Source: MFD01275-c22 sp963705885
Lineage (GTDB): Bacteria; Actinomycetota; Actinomycetes; JACCUZ01
Reading direction: 5' to 3'
DNA length: 64,000 nt
Assembly: GCA_963705885.1 (NCBI GenBank)
Contig: OY970120.1
Coordinates: forward strand, 992,001-1,056,000
Made by a program: the position numbers and the translations under genes. Positions 51,574 to 60,147 of the stretch are shown one piece after another (positions within the stretch are counted from its first letter, which is position 1; each line of letters begins with the position of its first letter). The notes beneath the pieces were generated by a model that was not told where the DNA came from, ran no database searches, and saw nothing but the letters and a program-made list of their open reading frames with translations.

Positions 51574-52764
51574 ATGAGCCTGCGGCGTCTCGCCTGGGGA
51601 CTGTTCGCGCTGTTCGTCGTCCTGGAGGTCGCGACGCTCTGGCTGATCTGGGACGGGCCGGACACGGCAGGCGACTCCGTCGGAGTCGTCGTCATCGGGT
51701 ACGCCTTCGTCGGGGCACTCGTCGCCTCCCGTCGTCCCCGGGTGGCGGTCGGCTGGCTGCTCCTCGCGATCGCGGTCGGCTTCGCCGTGGACCTGGCCGG
51801 CGAGGCCTTCGCCCACTACCCGTCGGGCACGCCCGGATACCTGCCGGTCGTCTGGACCTCGGGCCTGGTGTTCACCGTCTGGATCACGTTGGCAGTCCTG
51901 TTCCTCCCCCTCGTGTTCCCCGACGGACGGCTGCTCTCGTCTCGCTGGCGGCCGGTTGTGTGGCTCGGCGCGGTCGCGGTGACTGCGAGCATCGCGGGCT
52001 CCGCCGTCCGGCCCGGCGAGCTTGCCGCGTCGAACGGAGCGCAGCCCGCGACCCAGAACCCGTTCGCGGTCGGTGGCGTCGCGGCCGACGTCGCGGCGCT
52101 CGCCAATGTCGTCGGCAACCTGCTCATCGCTCTCGGCGTCGCGCTCGGGGTCGTCTCCCTCGTGCTGCGGTTCCGAAGGTCACGCGGGACTCAGCGGCAG
52201 CAGCTGAAGTGGTTCGTCTATGCATGCCTGGTGGCCCTGTCCGGCCTGGCGGTGGCCGCGGCGGCCGAGCTGCCCGGGTTCCCCTGGACCGAGCTGGTCG
52301 GGGGGATCGGCTGGATGACGTTCCTGTTCGGCGTCCTGGTCGGGATCCCGGTCGCGACCGGCGTCGCGATGCTCCGGCACCGGCTCTACGACATCGACGT
52401 CGTCATCAACCGGACGTTGGTCTACGCCTCGCTGACAGCGGTCCTGCTGGGGACGTACGTCGGGCTGGTGCTGCTGATGCGCCTGGTCATCGACCCCGTG
52501 ACGGGCCAGTCCGACCTCGCTGTCGCCACTTCCACGCTGGCGGTGGCCGCGCTCGTGCGCCCGCTGCGCAGCCGCATCCAGGCGGCGGTGGACCGACGGT
52601 TCTACCGGGCGCGGTACGACGCGGCGCGGACGCTTGAGTCCTTCAGCACCCGGCTGAGGGACGAGCTGGACCTCGAGGCGCTCGGCACCGACCTGCGCCG
52701 GGTCGTGCGCGACACGATGCAGCCGGCCCACGTCTCTTTGTGGGTGCGCGAGGAGGTCCGATGA
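51574..52764 (+). CDS. Membrane sensor-like protein, array copy 1
   Basis: This is the first of seven paralogues; 396 residues, with about eight hydrophobic helices. Shared landmarks are the VGWLLL segment after helix 2, FPDGRLLSSRWR near residue 115, the cytoplasmic loop RFRRSRGTQRQQLKW near 195, YDIDVVINRTLVYA near 270, and a soluble tail (DRRFYRARYDAARTLESF to TMQPAHVSLWVRE). In actinobacterial histidine kinases this region precedes GAF and kinase domains, which are missing here. The ATG has a strong GGGGGAGGGAGG upstream, making this the array's lead gene. Ligand unknown. Confidence 0.82.
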   Translation: MSLRRLAWGLFALFVVLEVATLWLIWDGPDTAGDSVGVVVIGYAFVGALVASRRPRVAVGWLLLAIAVGFAVDLAGEAFAHYPSGTPGYLPVVWTSGLVFTVWITLAVLFLPLVFPDGRLLSSRWRPVVWLGAVAVTASIAGSAVRPGELAASNGAQPATQNPFAVGGVAADVAALANVVGNLLIALGVALGVVSLVLRFRRSRGTQRQQLKWFVYACLVALSGLAVAAAAELPGFPWTELVGGIGWMTFLFGVLVGIPVATGVAMLRHRLYDIDVVINRTLVYASLTAVLLGTYVGLVLLMRLVIDPVTGQSDLAVATSTLAVAALVRPLRSRIQAAVDRRFYRARYDAARTLESFSTRLRDELDLEALGTDLRRVVRDTMQPAHVSLWVREEVR

Positions 52765-53978
52765 CCCGCCGGACGGCCACGGCCCTCGCGTGGGCCGGTC
52801 TCGGCCTCTGGGGTGCGCTTCTCGCGTTCGTCGTCGCGGCGATCGTGGCCGGACGGGGGACGGCGGACGAGGCGTTCATCGCCCTGACCGTCGGGTACGC
52901 CCTGGTGGGGACCCTCGTCGCGGCGCGGGAGCCCCGGAACGCCGTCGGCTGGCTGCTGCTCGGCATCGGCATCTCGTTCGGCGCGCAGGCAGCGGCCGAC
53001 GCGTACATCGCGGGAGAGGACCCGCTGCCAGGACGGACGGCGGTGGCCTGGTTCGCGGCGTGGGCCTGGTACTTCTGGATCTACCTCGCGGCACTGGTCC
53101 TGCCGCTGGTGTTTCCCACCGGCCGGGTGTCCTCCCCGCGATGGCGCTGGGTTCTGCGGATGGCCATGGCCTCGCTCGCGTTGAGCGTCGTCGGTGAGGC
53201 CTTCAAGCCAGGCGCCCTCGACGTCGACACGTCCGACGTCATCGACAACCCCTTCGGTGTCGGCGGGGCACTCGGCAGGCTGCTGACCTACGGCAGCAAC
53301 GTCGCAGACTTCCTCGTGGCCGCCGGAATCGTCCTGGGCGGGGTGCAGATCGTCCGGCGACTGCGCGGAGCGCGTGGCAGGGAGCGCCAGCAGCTGACGT
53401 GGTTCGCCTACGTCGGCGGTCTCGCACTGGTGGCGCTCTCCCTGGCCATGGTCGCGGCGCTGGCAGAGCCGTACGTCGAGGAGGGGGATGCGCCGACCTG
53501 GATGCTCGTGACCGGCGCCGTGGGTTGGTTCGGTGCGCTGTTCCTCATCGCGGTGGGCATCCCTGCCGCTGTCGGGGTGGCGGTCCTGCGGCACCGGCTC
53601 TACGACATCGACGTCGTGATCAAGCGGACACTCGTCTACGGCTCTCTGACCGCGGTTCTCGTGGTCGCCTACCTCGGGCTGGTCCTCACCTTCCGGCTCG
53701 TGCTGCAACCGCTGACGGGGGAGTCCGACCTGGCGGTCGCCGCGTCCACGCTCGCCGTCGCGGGCCTGTTCCGACCGGTGCGGGCCCGCATCCAGGCCGG
53801 CGTCGACCGCCGCTTCTTCCGTGCGCGCTACGACGCGGCACAGACCTTGGAGAGCTTCTCGGCGCGGCTGCGCGACCAGCTCGACCTCGACGCCCTGGGC
53901 ACGGACCTGGGGAGCGTTGTGCGGCACACGATGCAGCCGGCGCACGTGTCGCTGTGGCTGCGGGAGGTGTCGCGGTGA
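52761..53978 (+). CDS. Membrane sensor-like protein, array copy 2
   Basis: The 405-residue paralogue starts with an ATGA overlap on copy 1 and is preceded by AGGAGG, located inside the last codons of that gene. It keeps PRNAVGWLLLGIG, FPTGRVSSPRWR (Thr in place of Asp) and the tail to TMQPAHVSLWLRE. The core motif reads YDIDVVIKRTLVYG, with Lys in place of Asn. The second extracytoplasmic region (AFKPGALDVDTSDVIDNPFGVGG) differs from the other copies and is a candidate ligand-specific part. Confidence 0.82.
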   Translation: MTRRTATALAWAGLGLWGALLAFVVAAIVAGRGTADEAFIALTVGYALVGTLVAAREPRNAVGWLLLGIGISFGAQAAADAYIAGEDPLPGRTAVAWFAAWAWYFWIYLAALVLPLVFPTGRVSSPRWRWVLRMAMASLALSVVGEAFKPGALDVDTSDVIDNPFGVGGALGRLLTYGSNVADFLVAAGIVLGGVQIVRRLRGARGRERQQLTWFAYVGGLALVALSLAMVAALAEPYVEEGDAPTWMLVTGAVGWFGALFLIAVGIPAAVGVAVLRHRLYDIDVVIKRTLVYGSLTAVLVVAYLGLVLTFRLVLQPLTGESDLAVAASTLAVAGLFRPVRARIQAGVDRRFFRARYDAAQTLESFSARLRDQLDLDALGTDLGSVVRHTMQPAHVSLWLREVSR

Positions 53979-55180
53979 CCCGCCGGGCAGCGAGCCGCCT
54001 GGCGTGGTCGGTCTTCGCCGTGTCGAGCGGGGCGAGCGCCACCGGGCTGCTGCTCCTGGCGGTGCTGCCTGCCGGTGCCCTCGACCGGGTCGGTGACTCG
54101 GTGTGGCTCTCGGGCTCGTTCGTCATGGTCATGCTCGTGTTCGGTCTGGTCGGTGCCGTGGTCGCGTCCCGGCTGCCGGCCAACCCGGTCGGCTGGCTGT
54201 TCCTAGGGCTCGCCGCGCTGCAGGGCGCCACCGGGCTGGCCTACGGCCTGGCCTGGTACTCCGTGTCCGTCACTCGCATCTCTGGTGGCGTGTGGCTGGG
54301 GTGGTTCGCCAACTGGTCAAGCGTTCTGACGCCGGTGCTGCTCGGTCTCGCGTTCCTCGTCTATCCCGACGGCCGCCTGCCTTCGACGCGCTGGCGGTGG
54401 GGAGCCGCGTTGGTCGTCGCGGCCATCGTCCCGGTCGTGCTGACGTCGGCACTCGTGCCAGGACGCATCGACGACGTCCCGCAGCTGCGCAACCCGGCCG
54501 GCGTCGACGGGGCGGCCTGGCTCGCCGACCTCCCCACCGACCTCTGCTACCTGGTGATCCTCGTCACGGCGTCCGCGGGCGTCGTGATGCGGTTCCGGCG
54601 CTCCCGCGGGACGGAGCGTGCCCAGCTGAAGTGGTTCGCCTGGTCAGCCGCGCTACTCACCGCGTACCTGCCGGCAGCGGCTGTCGCCACGGCCGTCGGG
54701 GGCTCCGGCTCCTCGAGGGCCGACGCCGTTGCCGGCCTGGTGTTCGCCGTCGGTCTGTGCGGCCTGCCGGTCTCCGTCGGCATCGCCGTGCTGCGGCACC
54801 GGCTCTACGACATCGACGTGGTGATCAACCGGACGCTGGTCTACGGCGCGCTCACCGCGGCGCTCGTCCTGGTCTACCTGGGGTCGGTCCTGGCGTTCCG
54901 GCTGGTGCTCGACCCGGTGGTCGGCCAGTCCGACCTCGCGGTCGCGGCGTCGACTCTCGCTGTGGCGGCGCTGTTCCGTCCGCTGCGCTCCCGCATCCAG
55001 TCGGTCGTCGACCACCGCTTCTACCGGGCGCGCTACGACTCGCAGCGGACGCTGGAGTCGTTCGGGTCCCGGCTGCGTGACGAGCTCGACCTCGACACCC
55101 TCGGCCTCGACCTGCGACGTGTGGTGCGCGACACCATGCAGCCGGCCCACGTGTCCCTGTGGCTGCGGGGCGAGCCGTGA
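53975..55180 (+). CDS. Membrane sensor-like protein, array copy 3
   Basis: The 401-residue paralogue begins with a GTGA overlap. Motifs: PANPVGWLFLGLA, YPDGRLPSTRWR, FRRSRGTERAQLKW, YDIDVVINRTLVYG and a tail ending DTMQPAHVSLWLRGEP. The N-terminal extracytoplasmic loops (YSVSVTRISGGVW) are unlike those of copies 1 and 2. GGGAGG in the last codons of copy 2 may serve as its ribosome-binding site. Confidence 0.82.
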   Translation: MTRRAASRLAWSVFAVSSGASATGLLLLAVLPAGALDRVGDSVWLSGSFVMVMLVFGLVGAVVASRLPANPVGWLFLGLAALQGATGLAYGLAWYSVSVTRISGGVWLGWFANWSSVLTPVLLGLAFLVYPDGRLPSTRWRWGAALVVAAIVPVVLTSALVPGRIDDVPQLRNPAGVDGAAWLADLPTDLCYLVILVTASAGVVMRFRRSRGTERAQLKWFAWSAALLTAYLPAAAVATAVGGSGSSRADAVAGLVFAVGLCGLPVSVGIAVLRHRLYDIDVVINRTLVYGALTAALVLVYLGSVLAFRLVLDPVVGQSDLAVAASTLAVAALFRPLRSRIQSVVDHRFYRARYDSQRTLESFGSRLRDELDLDTLGLDLRRVVRDTMQPAHVSLWLRGEP

Positions 55181-56352
55181 GGCGCCTCCCGATCGCCCTC
55201 GCGGCGGTCGCCTGCGTCCTGTCCGTCGCTGGGTCGGGCGCATCCTCGGTCATCAACTGGACGAGCATCGTCGACCTGCCCTTCGCGGTCGCGTTCGCGC
55301 TGCTGGGCGTTGCGAGCGCGGCCACCGGCGCCGTCGTCGCCTCCCGGCTGCCCCGCAACGCCGTGGGCTGGCTGATCCTGGGGCTCGGGCTGGGCGTCGG
55401 CGTTCTCCTGTCCGTCGGCGCCTACGCGGAGGTCGGGGTCGACACCGACGGCGAGCCGTTGCCGGGGTACAGCGCGGCCGCGTGGCTGGGTGACGTCACC
55501 GGGATCCCGGTCTTCTTCGGCGTCACCGGCTTCCTGTTGCTCCTCTTCCCGACCGGTCGGCTGCCGGGGCCGCGCTGGCGAGCGGCGGCGTGGTTCTTCG
55601 GGCTGACCGTCCTCGTGGCCTGGGCGTCCTACGGGCTGGCGCCCGGCGAGGTCGGGTCCGGGGTGCCCAACCCGGTGGCGCTCGGCGGTAGTGCCGGGGA
55701 GCTCGCGCGACGCGTCGCTGACCTCACCAACCTGCTCGCCCTGCCTGGGCTGGGCGCGTGCGGCGCCGCGCTTCTCGTCCGCCTGCGGCGGTCGCGCGGC
55801 GTGGAGCGGCAACAGCTCAAGGCGTTCACCTACGCCGCGACCCTGGTGGTCCTGGGGTTCGGCACGACCGTGGTGGCTCACGGCGTGGTCGCCGACCTCG
55901 CGTTCCTGCTCGGGCTGGTCGCCCTGGCCGCGCTGCCGGTCGTGGCCGGGGTGGCCATCATGCGGCACGGGCTGTACGGCATCGACATCGTCATCAAGCG
56001 CACACTCGTGTACGCCCCGCTGACCGCGCTGATGGTCTGCGCCTACCTCCTGATCGTGCTGGGCCTGCAGTCGCTGCTGCGTCCGCTCGCCGGCGAGTCC
56101 CAGCTCGCCGTCGCCGCCTCGACCCTGGCGGTCGCGGCGCTGTTCCGGCCGCTGCGGTCACGGATCCAGGAGGCGGTCGACCGGCGCTTCTACCGGGCCC
56201 GGTACGACGCGGCGCGCACGGTCGCGTCGTTCAGCGGCCGGCTGCGGGACGAGCTGGACGTGGATGCGCTCGCCGAGGATCTGCGGCGGGTGGTCGCAGA
56301 CACGGTGCAACCGGCCCACGTGTCGCTCTGGCTGCGGGAGAAGGCCTCGTGA
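55177..56352 (+). CDS. Membrane sensor-like protein, array copy 4 (most divergent)
   Basis: At 391 residues this is the shortest copy and the most diverged in the core: YGIDIVIKRTLVYA, with Gly replacing the first Asp. The C-terminal tail has DTVQPAHVSLWLREKAS. N-terminal markers PRNAVGWLILGLG and FPTGRLPGPRWR are kept. It starts with GTG in a GTGA overlap; an in-frame ATG at 55159 lies inside the conserved tail of copy 3 and is unlikely. Confidence 0.8.
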   Translation: MRRLPIALAAVACVLSVAGSGASSVINWTSIVDLPFAVAFALLGVASAATGAVVASRLPRNAVGWLILGLGLGVGVLLSVGAYAEVGVDTDGEPLPGYSAAAWLGDVTGIPVFFGVTGFLLLLFPTGRLPGPRWRAAAWFFGLTVLVAWASYGLAPGEVGSGVPNPVALGGSAGELARRVADLTNLLALPGLGACGAALLVRLRRSRGVERQQLKAFTYAATLVVLGFGTTVVAHGVVADLAFLLGLVALAALPVVAGVAIMRHGLYGIDIVIKRTLVYAPLTALMVCAYLLIVLGLQSLLRPLAGESQLAVAASTLAVAALFRPLRSRIQEAVDRRFYRARYDAARTVASFSGRLRDELDVDALAEDLRRVVADTVQPAHVSLWLREKAS

Positions 56353-57533
56353 GCCGGGCGGTCGCCGCGCGGCTGGCGTGGAGCCTGTGGGCGGTCGACG
56401 TCGTGACGGTCGGCGTGTTCTTCCTGCTCGACGGGGTCGGTGCGGGTCTGGCGAGCAGCATCTCCGGCGGGGTGTTCATCCTCGCGTTCGCGACGACCGG
56501 CGCGCTCGTCGCCACCCGCCACCCGGGGAACCCGGTGGGGTGGCTGCTCTGCCTCGCCGCGCTCGCGTTCACCGTCGGGGGTCTGGCTGTCGCGGTGTCC
56601 GACAACGCCGTTCGCGCGCGGGAGTACGACGGACCGCTGGTCGCGGCAGCCGCCTGGGCAGGCACGTGGGTCTGGATGGCCGGGATCGGCCCGGCGGCGA
56701 CGTTCCTGCTCCTGCTCTTCCCCGACGGCCGGCTTCCGTCCCGCCGGTGGCGGCCGGTGGCGTGGCTGGCCGGTTCCGCGCTGGGCCTCACCGTCGTGGG
56801 GCTGGCGCTCGCGCCGGGGCGGATCGAGGGCACTCCGGTCGTCAACCCGTTGGGTGTCCCGGGCGCGGGTGCCGTCCTCGGCGTAGCGGCCGGCGTCGGG
56901 CTGGCCCTGCTGTTCGTCAGCATCCTGCTGTCGTGCGCGTCCCTGGTCGCGCGTTTCCGCGCGGCGCCGGCAGACCAGCGCCAGCAGCTGAAGTGGGTGG
57001 CCTACGCACTCCCCGTCGTGCTGATGTGGCTGGCAGCGTCGATCGTGCTGGAGTCGACCCAGACCAGCGAGGCAGCCGTCGACCTGGCCAACACCCTGGT
57101 GTCCGTCGGGCTCACCGTCGTCCCGGTCACGATCGGCGTGGCGATGCTGCGGTACCGGCTCTACGACATCGACGTCGTCATCAACCGGACGCTGGTCTAC
57201 GGCTCGCTGACAGCTCTGCTCGCCGGCGTGTACCTCGGCTCGGTCCTGCTGCTCCAGCTCGTCCTCGCCCCCCTCACCGAGACCTCGGACCTGGCGGTGG
57301 CGGCGTCGACGCTGGCGGCGGCTGCGCTCGTGCGGCCCGCGCGGTCGCGCATCCAGGGCGTCGTGGACCGGAGGTTCTTCCGTGGGCGGTACGACGCGAC
57401 GCGCACCCTGGAGTCCTTCACGGGGCGGCTGCGTCAGGAGGTCGACCTGGACTCCGTGAGCGCCGACCTCCGTGGCGTGGTCCGCGACACGGTCCACCCC
57501 GCCCACGTCTCGCTGTGGCTGCGGGGCACCTGA
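56349..57533 (+). CDS. Membrane sensor-like protein, array copy 5
   Basis: The 394-residue paralogue starts in a GTGA overlap with GGGAGAAGG just upstream. Motifs: PGNPVGWLLCLAA, FPDGRLPSRRWR, YDIDVVINRTLVYG and DTVHPAHVSLWLRGT. In the tail it has RQEVDL where copies 1-4 have RDELDL or RDQLDL, intermediate to the RHEVDL of copies 6 and 7. The next gene starts at a TGATG junction. Confidence 0.82.
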   Translation: MSRAVAARLAWSLWAVDVVTVGVFFLLDGVGAGLASSISGGVFILAFATTGALVATRHPGNPVGWLLCLAALAFTVGGLAVAVSDNAVRAREYDGPLVAAAAWAGTWVWMAGIGPAATFLLLLFPDGRLPSRRWRPVAWLAGSALGLTVVGLALAPGRIEGTPVVNPLGVPGAGAVLGVAAGVGLALLFVSILLSCASLVARFRAAPADQRQQLKWVAYALPVVLMWLAASIVLESTQTSEAAVDLANTLVSVGLTVVPVTIGVAMLRYRLYDIDVVINRTLVYGSLTALLAGVYLGSVLLLQLVLAPLTETSDLAVAASTLAAAALVRPARSRIQGVVDRRFFRGRYDATRTLESFTGRLRQEVDLDSVSADLRGVVRDTVHPAHVSLWLRGT

Positions 57534-58801
57534 TGCCCCTGCTGCCCGACTCGACCCTGCGCAGGGCGGCGTGGGCCCCGTCCGTCCTCCTGGCCGCCAT
57601 GATCGCGGTCGGGCTCCTGATCTCGTTCGCCGAGCAACCGGTGGTCCCTGAGCCCGGCGTCGGCTGGGACGACTCGAGCGCCAGGGCGGATGCCGCGTTC
57701 TCGGCCATCATCCTCGTCTTCCCCCTGGTCGGGCTCCTGATCCTCCGGCGTCATCCGCGCAACACGGTCGGATGGCTGCTCCAGGGCATCGGGCTCGCGT
57801 GGGCGCTCGGGGCCGTGAGCGACAACTACGTGCGGTATGCCCTGCTGGTCGACCCCGGCGCCCTTCCGGCTGCTGATGTGGTGGCCGCCCTTGGGGAGGG
57901 CCACTGGGTGCCGGCGGTAGGGCTGATGGGCGGCTTCCTGCTCCTGCTCTACCCCGACGGTCACCTGCCGTCGCGCCGGTGGCGACTCGTCGGGTGGCTC
58001 AGCGGGGTGACGATGGTCGTCGCCTATCTCGGTGTCACGCTCGCCCCTGGCGCGCTGACCGCGCCCGCCCCGGTCGAGAACCCCCTCGTTCTCACAGCGG
58101 CCGGGTCGGTGCTCACCGTCGTGTCGTTCGGCTCCGTCGCCCTCCTGCCGGTCTGTGTCGTGGCCTGCGCCGCAGCCCTGGTCACGCGGTTCCGTCGTTC
58201 GAGCGGGGTCGAGCGGTTGCAGCTGAAGTGGCTCGCCACGGCCGGCGGGACAGTGGCGGCGCTCTACCTCCTGCTCATGAGCCTGGGGGCTCTCGCGTCG
58301 CTCGGGGCGTTCGGCGACGAGAGCGTCGTGCGCGCGACCTGGCTGGGCTGGCTGGAGACCGGCACGGTTGTCTCGTTCGTCCTCATCCCGATCGCGCTCG
58401 GCTTCGCCCTGATGCGCTACCGGCTCTACGACATCGACGTCGTCATCAACCGCACGCTGGTCTACGGCCTGCTCACCGCGGCCCTGGCCGTCGTGTACCT
58501 CAGCTCGGTGCTCGTGCTCCAGCTCGTGCTGAGCCCGCTCACCGACCAGTCCGACCTGGCGGTGGCCGCCTCCACCCTCGCCGTTGCGGCCCTGTTCCGG
58601 CCGGCCCGGGCGCGCATCCAGGCGGTCGTGGACCGGCGGTTCTTCCGCCGGCGGTACGACGCCGCGCGGACCCTGGACGACTTCGCGTCCAGGCTGCGCC
58701 ACGAGGTCGACCTGGAGGCGGTCGGGGCGGACCTGCGAGCGACCGTCCGGGACAGCGTGGCTCCGGCGCACGTGTCCCTGTGGGTGAGGAGCGTCTCGTG
58801 A
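57533..58801 (+). CDS. Membrane sensor-like protein, array copy 6
   Basis: The 422-residue paralogue starts at a TGATG junction. With copy 7 it forms a closer pair: both have PRNTVGW with LQG after it, YPDGHLPS, SxGVERLQLKWLATAG, RRFFRRRYDA and RTLDDF. An acidic extracytoplasmic loop (PEPGVGWDDSSARAD) follows helix 1. The tail RHEVDL contains a histidine, but no kinase ATP-binding domain follows, so phosphorylation there is unlikely. Tail ends APAHVSLWVRSVS. Confidence 0.82.
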   Translation: MPLLPDSTLRRAAWAPSVLLAAMIAVGLLISFAEQPVVPEPGVGWDDSSARADAAFSAIILVFPLVGLLILRRHPRNTVGWLLQGIGLAWALGAVSDNYVRYALLVDPGALPAADVVAALGEGHWVPAVGLMGGFLLLLYPDGHLPSRRWRLVGWLSGVTMVVAYLGVTLAPGALTAPAPVENPLVLTAAGSVLTVVSFGSVALLPVCVVACAAALVTRFRRSSGVERLQLKWLATAGGTVAALYLLLMSLGALASLGAFGDESVVRATWLGWLETGTVVSFVLIPIALGFALMRYRLYDIDVVINRTLVYGLLTAALAVVYLSSVLVLQLVLSPLTDQSDLAVAASTLAVAALFRPARARIQAVVDRRFFRRRYDAARTLDDFASRLRHEVDLEAVGADLRATVRDSVAPAHVSLWVRSVS

Positions 58802-60063
58802 CCGGACCAGAGGCCCCGCGCGTGTCGGACCGTGCCCTGCGCCGGCTGTCGTGGGTCGTTCCCGCCCTCCTCGCCGCCGTCTACGCCGTGTCCATGCTGG
58901 TCGCGCTCGCCGAGCCGGCTCGCGCCGGCGGGGCCTGGGAGGGCGGCGGGATGCTCACCGAGGTCATGTTCGCCGCCGTGATCCTGATGTTCTCGTTGAC
59001 CGGACTGCTGATCGTCCGCCGGCAGCCACGCAACACCGTCGGGTGGGTGCTGCAGGGCGTCGGGGCCGCCTGGGGGCTCACCGGGGTGACCGACGCCTAC
59101 GCCGCGTACGGGCTGGTGGTGCGGCCGGGTTCCCTGCCCGGCGCGGACGTGGCGGCGGCGCTCAGCAGCGGCGGCTGGGCTCCGGGAGTCGGCGTCATGG
59201 GCACCTTCCTGCTGCTGCTCTACCCCGACGGGCACCTGCCGTCGCCACGATGGAGGGTCGTCGCCTGGCTGTCGGCCGTGACGATCACGGTGGTGACCGT
59301 CACGATCACGTTGTCTCCCGGGCCGCTCGGGGTGGCGCCGGCGCCGGACCTGCGGAACCCCCTCGGCCTGGAGTCCCTCCGCACCGAGCTCCTGGTCGTG
59401 CTGGCCGTCGCCCTGCCGCTCTTCCCGCTCTGCATCCTGGCCAGCGCGGCCGGGCTGGTGCGCCGGTTCCGCCGGTCTCACGGCGTGGAGCGGCTCCAGC
59501 TGAAGTGGCTCGCGACCGCTGGTGCGGCGGTCGCCTTCCTCTACCTGTGCGCGATGGCGTCATCGCTGCCTCGGATCGTCTCGTCCCCGGACCAGGGCGA
59601 TCCGGGCTGGCTGAGCGCCTTGCAGAGCGTCATCCTGTTGTCGTTCGTGCTCCTGCCGGTGTCGATCGGCATGGCGATCCTGCGTTACCGGCTCTACGAC
59701 ATCGACGTGGTCATCAACCGGGCGCTGGTCTACGGCTCGCTGACGGCCGCGCTGGCAGCCGTCTATCTCGTCTCGGTGCTGGTGCTCCAGCTGGTGCTCA
59801 GCCCGCTCACCGACCAGTCCGACCTCGCCGTGGCCGCCTCCACCCTCGCCGCGGCGGCCGTCTTCCGGCCGGCGCGGACGCGCATCCAGGGCGTCGTGGA
59901 CCGCCGGTTCTTCCGGCGCCGGTACGACGCGACGCGCACACTGGACGACTTCACGGCCCGGCTGCGCCACGAGGTCGACCTGCGAGCAGTGGGATCCGAC
60001 CTCAGCGCGACCGTCCGCGACGCGGTCCAGCCGGCGCACCTGTCGCTGTGGCTGCGGCCGTAA
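58798..60063 (+). CDS. Membrane sensor-like protein, array copy 7
   Basis: The last copy has 421 residues and starts in a GTGA overlap. It resembles copy 6 most, with a Gly-rich extracytoplasmic loop (RAGGAWEGGGMLTE) in place of the acidic one. The core reads YDIDVVINRALVYG and the tail QPAHLSLWLRP stops at once, without extra residues. An 84-base gap separates it from the phosphatase gene, the only gap over a few bases between 51.5 and 62.5 kb. Confidence 0.82.
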   Translation: MTGPEAPRVSDRALRRLSWVVPALLAAVYAVSMLVALAEPARAGGAWEGGGMLTEVMFAAVILMFSLTGLLIVRRQPRNTVGWVLQGVGAAWGLTGVTDAYAAYGLVVRPGSLPGADVAAALSSGGWAPGVGVMGTFLLLLYPDGHLPSPRWRVVAWLSAVTITVVTVTITLSPGPLGVAPAPDLRNPLGLESLRTELLVVLAVALPLFPLCILASAAGLVRRFRRSHGVERLQLKWLATAGAAVAFLYLCAMASSLPRIVSSPDQGDPGWLSALQSVILLSFVLLPVSIGMAILRYRLYDIDVVINRALVYGSLTAALAAVYLVSVLVLQLVLSPLTDQSDLAVAASTLAAAAVFRPARTRIQGVVDRRFFRRRYDATRTLDDFTARLRHEVDLRAVGSDLSATVRDAVQPAHLSLWLRP

Positions 60064-60147
60064 CGATGTCTGGACGGTCGACGCCGATGCTGTTCTTGAG
60101 ACGGAAGGGAGCGGGGAGATGACCGGGATGCTGCGAGAGGTGCACCC

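Noticed and set aside
55159..55176. ATG 55159 as the start of array copy 4
   Set aside because: It would overlap the conserved tail of copy 3, while GTG 55177 gives the same GTGA junction as the other copies.
58675..58722. RHEVDL histidine in copies 6 and 7 as a kinase H-box
   Set aside because: The position is Asp or Gln in copies 1-5, and no HATPase domain follows in any copy.
60066..60147. Mini-frames of 18 and 10 codons between copy 7 and the phosphatase gene
   Set aside because: The start-stop overlaps (ATGA) are suggestive of leader peptides, but the 18-codon frame lacks a clear ribosome-binding site and neither has other support.
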